Source of the DNA: Bacteroidales bacterium UBA1219
Lineage (GTDB): Bacteria > Bacteroidota > Bacteroidia > Bacteroidales > P3
DNA length: 11,239 bases
NCBI GenBank assembly: GCA_002309295.1
Contig: DBXF01000078.1
Coordinates: forward strand, 1-11,239
Reading direction: 5' to 3'
The notes under the pieces were generated by a model. That model had not been told where the DNA came from, did no database searches, and was given only the letters and a program-made list of their open reading frames with translations. Shown piece by piece: positions 6,253 through 11,239 of the stretch. The translations under genes and the position numbers were made by a program. Every line of letters starts with the position of its first letter. The first letter of the stretch is position 1.

Positions 6253-7671
6253 CTAAAACCGTAATAGCCTGCCTTTCACATCGTTGACTATCCCTCGCTG
6301 ACAGTCGAAAGTGAGGACACCGTTGACGAAAGTCTTTTCCACCTTGGCGTGGAAACGTGTGCCCTCCAGCGGCGACCAGCGGCATTTGTAGTATAGTGCG
6401 GCGTTGTCAACCACGGTCTCGGCGTTGAGGTCCACCAAAACGAGGTCGGCGTTGTATCCCTCGCGGACAAAGCCACGTTCTTCGATGCCGAACAGCTTGG
6501 CGGGATTGTGGCACATCTTTTCCACCACAGTTTCCAACGAAAAATATCCCTTCTTGTTAAGCTCAAGTGCCACAAGCAGAGAGTGTTGTATCGACGGCAT
6601 TCCCGACACCGACTCGAAATAGGGTTTCATCTTCTCTTCGAGCAGATGTGGAGCATGGTCGGTGGCTATGGTGTCCAACAGGTCGTCGTTCAATGCTTTA
6701 CGCAGGGCTTCGCGGTCGTCGGAAGATTTTACTGCGGGGTTGCAGCGTATGCGGTTGCCGAGGGTGGCATAGTCCTCGTCGCAGAACCACAGATGTGAAG
6801 GCGTAACTTCTGCGGTGATACGTTTGCCGTCGATACTCCCTTCGGAAAAGAGCGACAGCTCCTTGGCCGTTGTCACATGAGCCACATGCAGACGGCTGCC
6901 GAAGTGTTGCGCCAAGCCCACGGCCTTTTGCGTGGAGCGGTAGCAAGCCTCGTCGTCGCGGATAAAGGCGTGAGCCTCAGGAGGTACGGGGGCGTCGCTC
7001 CAGCGTTCTTTGGCCAAAGCGGTGCGTTCCGCAATACGCGCCTCGTCCTCGCAGTGTGCCACTATGGGTTTCTTGGCTGTTTGGAAAAGACGATCCAAGG
7101 CGGCATCATCGCTCACAAGCATATTGCCCGTGGATGAGCCGAGAAAAAGTTTCACGGCAGCGTATTTCGCTGTGTCGATGGCGTTTATCTCGTCGATGTT
7201 ATCGTTGGTGGCACCCACCATAAAGCCGAAGTTACAGAGCGATTTGGCCGAAGCCATGGCGATTTTATCGTCGAGCAGAGCCTCGGTGGTGGTCTGCGGC
7301 TTGGTGTTGGGCATATCTATCACGGAAGTGACGCCGCCCGCCACGGCAGCGCAGCTCTCGGTGTGGAAGTCGGCCTTGTGGGTGAGGCCCGGGTCGCGGA
7401 AATGCACGTGGGTGTCGATAACGCCGGGCAGGAGGTGCTTGCCTTGGGCGTCGATGACAATAACGCCTTCGGTGGCGGGTATTTCGTCGGCAATTTTAGC
7501 AATGCGGCCGTTCTCAACCAGCACCGATTTCTTTTCGGTGTTGCCTTCGCTCACCACAAAAGCGTTTTTGATGAGGTAGCGGAAAGCGGTAATGCCGAAC
7601 AAATCGGTGAAAACTGCCGTGTTTTGGGTGTTAATCTCGTTGTCTTTTATCAATCCTGCTAAAAGGGGCAT
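6253..7671 (-). CDS. pyrC: Dihydroorotase
   Basis: The 472-residue product is an amidohydrolase that cyclises N-carbamoyl-L-aspartate to dihydroorotate, the third step of de novo pyrimidine synthesis, in the cytoplasm. The metal and active-site residues of the binuclear class I enzyme are all visible: DTHVHFRDPG (H88, H90), VKLFLGSSTGN (K174, the likely carboxylated lysine), VAHCED (H206), LHVAHVTT (H265) and TDHAPH (D338). NPAKLFGI at 389-396 and the C-terminal NADLVLVDL strand are also typical. Homologues generally begin around residue 31 (RYLIKNAFVV here), so the first 30 residues are an unusual extension. ATG 7671 is the only ATG in reach; a TTG at codon 24 (7600-7602) is an alternative start. 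The related hydantoinase and allantoinase families are less likely given the FRDPGLTHK motif. It converges on the lipoprotein cluster and stands apart from other pyrimidine genes. Confidence 0.9.
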   Translation of the reverse strand: MPLLAGLIKDNEINTQNTAVFTDLFGITAFRYLIKNAFVVSEGNTEKKSVLVENGRIAKIADEIPATEGVIVIDAQGKHLLPGVIDTHVHFRDPGLTHKADFHTESCAAVAGGVTSVIDMPNTKPQTTTEALLDDKIAMASAKSLCNFGFMVGATNDNIDEINAIDTAKYAAVKLFLGSSTGNMLVSDDAALDRLFQTAKKPIVAHCEDEARIAERTALAKERWSDAPVPPEAHAFIRDDEACYRSTQKAVGLAQHFGSRLHVAHVTTAKELSLFSEGSIDGKRITAEVTPSHLWFCDEDYATLGNRIRCNPAVKSSDDREALRKALNDDLLDTIATDHAPHLLEEKMKPYFESVSGMPSIQHSLLVALELNKKGYFSLETVVEKMCHNPAKLFGIEERGFVREGYNADLVLVDLNAETVVDNAALYYKCRWSPLEGTRFHAKVEKTFVNGVLTFDCQRGIVNDVKGRLLRF

Positions 7672-7744
7672 AATTGTTGAGTTTCAATTGTTATTGAAAA
7701 TAATGATATAATATATAATTATAACGATAAAAGTGTAAATATAT

Positions 7745-7798
7745 TGTGCATACACAAGTACCGTCGGTTTCCTGATTTCAGGCTGGTAATGCTGCACA
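7745..7798. other. Nested inverted repeat (possible structured RNA or DNA element)
   Basis: Three nested pairs of arms share one centre: TGTGCA (7745-7750) with TGCACA (7793-7798), TACC (7759-7762) with GGTA (7785-7788), and CCTGA (7771-7775) with TCAGG (7778-7782) around a two-base loop. Together they give 15 base pairs in a 54-base imperfect hairpin. It lies upstream of both flanking genes; which strand, if any, is transcribed cannot be told. Confidence 0.35.
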
Positions 7799-7883
7799 TG
7801 GTATAAAAAAGAATAAATGTGTTAGCTCAATTAATATGTATAGTGACTATTTGACATCAATCAAACGATTTTTGTGAAAAAAC

Positions 7884-7960
7884 GGTGGCACGTTGGGACG
7901 AATTGTGAAGAAAGCTCCAGTGAATGTTTCGATAGCGGAGCGGAGAACACTCATGCCACC
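7884..7960. other. GC-richer island closed by a 7-bp inverted repeat (possible non-coding RNA or leader)
   Basis: GGTGGCA (7884-7890) pairs with TGCCACC (7954-7960). Inside, GCTCC (7914-7918) can pair with GGAGC (7937-7941), or AGTG with CACT as an alternative. The island is less AT-rich than the flanking DNA. It does not match a riboswitch consensus that I know. A GTG-started reading frame runs across it but is not convincing. Confidence 0.35.
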
Positions 7961-8070
7961 CAAAAACTTTGTTTGTTTCGATTGCCCGAAAAGCGGATAA
8001 ATAAAGCGTTTTTGAGCATTTTTATTTTTATTTTTTTTTCTAAAGAAAAGAAAGTATGAAATAAAAATCG

Positions 8071-8078
8071 TATTTTTG
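8071..8078 (+). promoter_or_regulatory. -7 promoter box of the secreted-protein gene
   Basis: TATTTTTG is a perfect match to TAnnTTTG, 26 bases before the ATG at 8105, giving a leader of about 20 bases. No clear -33 TTG is seen. It sits in the 15-mer AAATCGTATTTTTGC, which recurs exactly before the gene at 9776. Confidence 0.5.
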
Positions 8079-8104
8079 CATCATTGAACAAAAAAGGGAA
8101 TAAT

Positions 8105-9595
8105 ATGAAAAAAAATGTTTTGCTATTCGTGATTATCTGCTTGGCAGTCGGGGCTTCGGCTCAGCGTATTCAGTTCCAAAAAGGGAAAAAAATAAATGCG
8201 CAAGTTACCGCCCAACCTCAACTTGTCCGTTTTTTGGAAGGCTCGGATTATAACCGTCTTTTTGTGGTTGAACCTGTTCTTAACCCTGCTAAAAAGACAG
8301 TGGCCGTAAAAGCGCGGATATGCGATATGAATTGGGAAAACCAATACGAAGTGAGATTGGACGACACGTGGCATAACAATATCGCGTCAGCATTCCGCAA
8401 AGGCTCCAAACTGCACTTGCTTTTGAGTTATGAAGACAATGATTCGGCGACACTAAGGCACGTCGAACTGAGTGCCGGCAATCTGAAGATTTTGTCGGAC
8501 AACAAAATTATAAACAGGAGTTTTGATACTGACGAAAAGGGCAGCATAAAAGTGGCCGATTCTCCCGACGGCATGCGGCACTGCGCCGTTCTTGCCACTT
8601 GGAACAAGACAACAGGACAATCCGGTAGCGTGGCTTACCTTTATGACGATGATATGAACTTGCTATGGCAACGCGATATGAAATGGGGCGATGTTGCAGA
8701 TGTGCTAGTTACCAACAAGGGTGAAGTGGTTACCGCAGCCCTCGGCTACTCCACAAGCGGCGAAAAAGAGTCCATATTTCGTTTCAACGTGGCCGACGAA
8801 AACGGTAGCCATTCAGGACAGTTGTTCGACAAGCCCGTATTGGGGAACTTGGCACTGCTAAACTACTCCGAGGGAAAAGTAACGGCAACGGCCCTTATGA
8901 GTGAAAGCACCCGCCGGTTCTCATTCTTGGGCATCAAAGACGATGACAAGTATTACACAGGCTTATATGCAATCTGTTTCGATATCAAGGGCAACAAACT
9001 TGTTTCCTCCGACAACCATTTCTTTACTCGCAACGAAATACGAACTTTCGAAAATGCCAAGGGAAATGACGATGTGGATACTGGTACCAACTTTCTCGGC
9101 GTTGTGGACTATTGCGCTACTCCCCAAGGAGGTGCTGTTTTGATAAACCGCTCATGGGTAATATTAAACCATGGACGAACCACCAATTTTGAGCTCTTTA
9201 CTTGGGGAATGCTTCTGTTTCAGGTAAATATGGAAGGCAAAATAACCAGTGCTTCGCCTTTACGCCATGCCAATTGTAGGGTGGACTGGACTCCCGTGGT
9301 TGCCGACCTGTTCTATCACAACAACAAATTATACGTTGTAACCAACGAATCCAACAAGGAATCCGGTTCTTACAGCCCCAACAGCATAGCCAAACCTCCT
9401 GCATTGCTAAGGGTGAATTCCGCTCTCGCAATTTACACCGTAAAGCCTAATGGTAAGGTGTCGAAACAGATGGTTGAGAGGGACAAAAGAGCATTCCTGG
9501 GTTCACCGCTTTACAAATGCAGGTACGACAAGTTCTATTTCTTGTCGGGAAACTACATCTATCCTACCAAAATATGTTATATTACAATACCTTAA
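8105..9595 (+). CDS. Secreted protein of unknown function, 496 aa
   Basis: The product has a signal peptide (MKKNVLLFVIICLAVGASA, cut near residue 19-20) and no lipobox cysteine, so it is exported to the periplasm or beyond. A TTG seven codons upstream (8084) keeps the frame open, but it lies at the likely transcription start and lacks any leader, so ATG 8105 is chosen. I do not recognise the family. The mature part is strand-rich, with recurring short units of the form hydrophobic strand, D/N-rich turn, strand, such as VAYLYDDDMNLLWQRDM, YAICFDIKGNKLVSSDNHFF, LLFQVNMEGKITSASPL and LAIYTVKPNGKVSKQMV. Such units are typical of beta-propeller-like proteins; this fold is an inference. There is no recognisable sorting domain at the C-terminus, which ends YPTKICYITIP. 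Confidence 0.75.
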   Translation: MKKNVLLFVIICLAVGASAQRIQFQKGKKINAQVTAQPQLVRFLEGSDYNRLFVVEPVLNPAKKTVAVKARICDMNWENQYEVRLDDTWHNNIASAFRKGSKLHLLLSYEDNDSATLRHVELSAGNLKILSDNKIINRSFDTDEKGSIKVADSPDGMRHCAVLATWNKTTGQSGSVAYLYDDDMNLLWQRDMKWGDVADVLVTNKGEVVTAALGYSTSGEKESIFRFNVADENGSHSGQLFDKPVLGNLALLNYSEGKVTATALMSESTRRFSFLGIKDDDKYYTGLYAICFDIKGNKLVSSDNHFFTRNEIRTFENAKGNDDVDTGTNFLGVVDYCATPQGGAVLINRSWVILNHGRTTNFELFTWGMLLFQVNMEGKITSASPLRHANCRVDWTPVVADLFYHNNKLYVVTNESNKESGSYSPNSIAKPPALLRVNSALAIYTVKPNGKVSKQMVERDKRAFLGSPLYKCRYDKFYFLSGNYIYPTKICYITIP

Positions 9596-9612
9596 ACGAT
9601 GATAAGTGATGA

Positions 9613-9636
9613 CATGCGGGTGCCGATTGCCCCATG
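9613..9636 (+). terminator. Weak hairpin after the secreted-protein gene
   Basis: CATG-C-GGG pairs with CCC-CATG (seven pairs and one bulge) around a nine-base loop, 17 bases after the stop codon. No T-run follows directly, so a role as terminator is doubtful. The rest of the spacer to 9775 is AT-rich and carries the promoter at 9705-9712. Confidence 0.2.
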
Positions 9637-9704
9637 CCGAAACTGTTTGTTCGAGTGTTCCTAAAATAATTTTTAATAATTATGAATTTTTCAAAAATAA
9701 ATCG

Positions 9705-9712
9705 TATTTTTG
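9705..9712 (+). promoter_or_regulatory. -7 promoter box of the BspA-like gene
   Basis: TATTTTTG matches TAnnTTTG and lies 63 bases before the ATG at 9776. It is embedded in AAATCGTATTTTTGC (9699-9713), identical to 8065-8079. No TTG is found at the -33 position. Confidence 0.5.
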
Positions 9713-9775
9713 CTTTTTCAAAACTATTACAAGTTGGAATTATTTATATTATTAATAACTAAAAATCATTTCATT

Positions 9776-11149
9776 ATGAAAAAAACCATTACCCTTTTTC
9801 TGCTTTTTGCGGGATTGTGTATGCATGCCATGGCATACGATTTTATTTCAAACAATATTTATTACAAAATCACTGGGGCAAGCACTGCTAAAGTAACTTA
9901 CGCTAGCAGTGCGACTTACAACAGCTATTCTGGTGCGGTAACCATCCCATCCACAGTAACTAACAATGGTATCACTTATACCGTGAACGAGATAGACTCG
10001 GCAGCTTTCGCCTTGTCCACAGGTTTAACATCGGTTACATTGCCCAACACTATCGTAAGAATCGACAGCTCGGCTTTTGTGATGTGTTCATCGTTGCAAA
10101 GCATCAACATTCCTGCTTCGGTGCGATACATAGGAAGTGCGGCTTTAAGCGGTACCAATATTCGTACCATCACTATTCCTGACAGTGTGCAGTTTATCGG
10201 CGGTGGTCAGTTCTATTTATGCAGCTCGTTGGTTTCAATAACCTATAATGCAATCAATGCCACTCATGGACGTTACTACGACGAAGATATTAATTATCCA
10301 GGCAGGTTCAGCTATCTGCCAAATATGGAAGGTTGTTCCAGCCTTACTACCGTTACCATCGGCAGCAACGTGCGCACAATTCCCCGTGCTTTCTTCGAAG
10401 GTGCACCCGCAATCAGATCCATCGTTATTCCCGACAGTGTGCGCACCATCGGTGACTCGGCCTTTTACGGATGCACCTCGTTGGCAAGTGTGCAGATAGG
10501 CAGTGGCGTAACAAGAATCGGCACTTATGCTTTTAACATGTGCGGCTTTACCTCTTTGAGCGTGCGCGCTGCCACACCTCCTACCTTGGGTAATTACGTT
10601 TTCAATGGTGTAAACAACACTATTCCCGTAACAGTTCCTTGCGCAAGTATCCGCATATATCGTGCCACCGCAGGTTGGAACTATTTCAGCAATATCACCG
10701 GCGGCTCGGCTTGCGAAGTTAATGTAAATGTCGTTATCAATCCCACCCAGGCTGCTTCTCCTACAGGAAACGGCCGTCACACCATAGGCGACACCGTTAG
10801 AATCGGCGCTATTGCCAACAGCGGTTATACTTTCGTTGACTGGAACGACGGTGTTACTGCAAATCCCAGAGATATCGTGGTTCTGAGCGACACCACTTTC
10901 ACGGCTAATTTTTCGTCCGACAACGCTATTGCCGATGCAGAATTCAATGCGACGATAGTCATTGCCGGCAAAGGTATCATCACCGCACAGAATGTGAAGG
11001 GTGGCGAGTTCGCCATCTACGACCTCGGCGGCCGTTGCCTTCTCCGCAAGGATGTGGCCGAAGGCTCCGAACAGAGCTTCAGAGTTCCCGCTGCGGGAGT
11101 TTATGTGGTCCGCAACAACGGCGGCAGCGTGAAGATTGTGGTAAGATAG
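9776..11149 (+). CDS. BspA-like leucine-rich-repeat surface protein with InlB-type repeat and putative type IX sorting domain
   Basis: The 457-residue product has a signal peptide (MKKTITLFLLFAGLCMHAMA, 1-20). About six LRR_5 (BspA-like) repeats follow at 70-265, with units such as IPDSVRTIGDSAFYGCTSL and IPASVRYIGSAAL. Next is a linker with VPCASIRIYRATAGWNYFSN (287-306), then a divergent InlB B-repeat-like domain at 314-380 (SGYTFVDWNDGVTANPRDIV). Residues 385-457 end in IYDLGGRCLLRKDV, AAGVYVVRNNGG and SVKIVVR, the layout of a type A C-terminal sorting domain of the type IX secretion system. A surface-anchored or secreted adhesin is therefore likely; ligand unknown. BspA of Tannerella forsythia is the named relative for this repeat type. 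The frame stays open to a TTG at 9710, but that overlaps the promoter, so ATG 9776 with its signal peptide is used. Confidence 0.85.
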   Translation: MKKTITLFLLFAGLCMHAMAYDFISNNIYYKITGASTAKVTYASSATYNSYSGAVTIPSTVTNNGITYTVNEIDSAAFALSTGLTSVTLPNTIVRIDSSAFVMCSSLQSINIPASVRYIGSAALSGTNIRTITIPDSVQFIGGGQFYLCSSLVSITYNAINATHGRYYDEDINYPGRFSYLPNMEGCSSLTTVTIGSNVRTIPRAFFEGAPAIRSIVIPDSVRTIGDSAFYGCTSLASVQIGSGVTRIGTYAFNMCGFTSLSVRAATPPTLGNYVFNGVNNTIPVTVPCASIRIYRATAGWNYFSNITGGSACEVNVNVVINPTQAASPTGNGRHTIGDTVRIGAIANSGYTFVDWNDGVTANPRDIVVLSDTTFTANFSSDNAIADAEFNATIVIAGKGIITAQNVKGGEFAIYDLGGRCLLRKDVAEGSEQSFRVPAAGVYVVRNNGGSVKIVVR

Positions 11150-11155
11150 GGTTTT

Positions 11156-11176
11156 AACTCGGAACTCGGAACTCGG
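11156..11176 (+). repeat. Heptamer tandem repeat after the BspA-like gene
   Basis: Three perfect head-to-tail copies of AACTCGG start six bases after the stop codon. The remaining 63 bases of the window show no gene. Confidence 0.8.
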
Positions 11177-11239
11177 AATTGTTTCGTATCCGGCTCCGAA
11201 TAGTAGATTTGAACAAATATATATTGCGGCGGTTTGCTG

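Larger units (their letters stand above)
7672..8104. other. Divergent intergenic spacer, 433 bp, with two inverted-repeat structures
   Basis: This is the space between pyrC (-) and the secreted-protein gene (+). It is strongly AT-rich except for two islands, 7745-7798 and 7884-7960, each containing complementary arms. A promoter box for the + gene lies at 8071-8078. No TAnnTTTG box was found on the - strand for pyrC. No convincing protein-coding gene is seen. Confidence 0.6.

Noticed and set aside
7874..8059. A 61-codon GTG-started frame in the spacer before the 8105 gene
   Set aside because: It has no ribosome-binding context and a low-complexity tail (FLSIFIFIFFSKEKKV) from AT-rich DNA, and it ends near the promoter box. 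I treat the region as a possible structured element instead.
9710..9775. Upstream TTG start for the BspA-like gene
   Set aside because: The TTG overlaps the -7 promoter box, so it would not be in the transcript; the signal peptide begins at ATG 9776.
1..11239. CRISPR array, tRNA, rRNA, insertion sequence or toxin-antitoxin or defence module
   Set aside because: No regular repeat-spacer series, no tRNA-like cloverleaf, no transposase or nuclease domain among the real genes, and no defence-family motifs were seen.

Overview
The window looks like a chromosomal segment from a member of the Bacteroidales (phylum Bacteroidota). The signs are: promoter-like TAnnTTTG boxes, A-rich leaders without clear Shine-Dalgarno sequences, an outer-membrane beta-barrel protein with a carboxypeptidase-regulatory-like N-terminus, several short lipoproteins of Bacteroidota type, and a BspA-like leucine-rich-repeat protein ending in what looks like a type IX secretion sorting domain. 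No genus can be named from the sequence alone.

Layout. The window opens with the last 57 codons of glycyl-tRNA synthetase (+). A 250-bp spacer follows, containing a period-7/14 tandem repeat and two copies of a composite palindromic element. Next is gmhA (+, sedoheptulose-7-phosphate isomerase, LPS heptose precursor). A bidirectional hairpin terminator separates it from a convergent 843-aa outer-membrane beta-barrel protein (-). A 363-bp divergent spacer with a good promoter leads into three consecutive lipoprotein genes (+, 3985-6102), which are probably co-transcribed. Their signal-peptide segments are closely related but their mature parts are not. A dihydroorotase gene (-, pyrC type, 6253-7671) converges on that cluster. 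Upstream of pyrC is a 433-bp divergent spacer with two inverted-repeat structures. It leads to a secreted protein of unknown function (+) and then the BspA-like surface protein (+). These last two genes carry the same 15-base promoter-like sequence just upstream.

Function. glyS, gmhA and pyrC are housekeeping genes with no mutual pathway link. The rest is cell-envelope cargo: one outer-membrane barrel, three lipoproteins, one secreted protein and one predicted surface adhesin. I do not see a defence system, mobile element, CRISPR array or tRNA. The most unusual signals are non-coding: heptamer tandem repeats just downstream of stop codons in four places, the duplicated palindrome pair before gmhA, the shared signal-peptide cassette in the lipoprotein cluster, and the structured spacer between pyrC and the gene at 8105.
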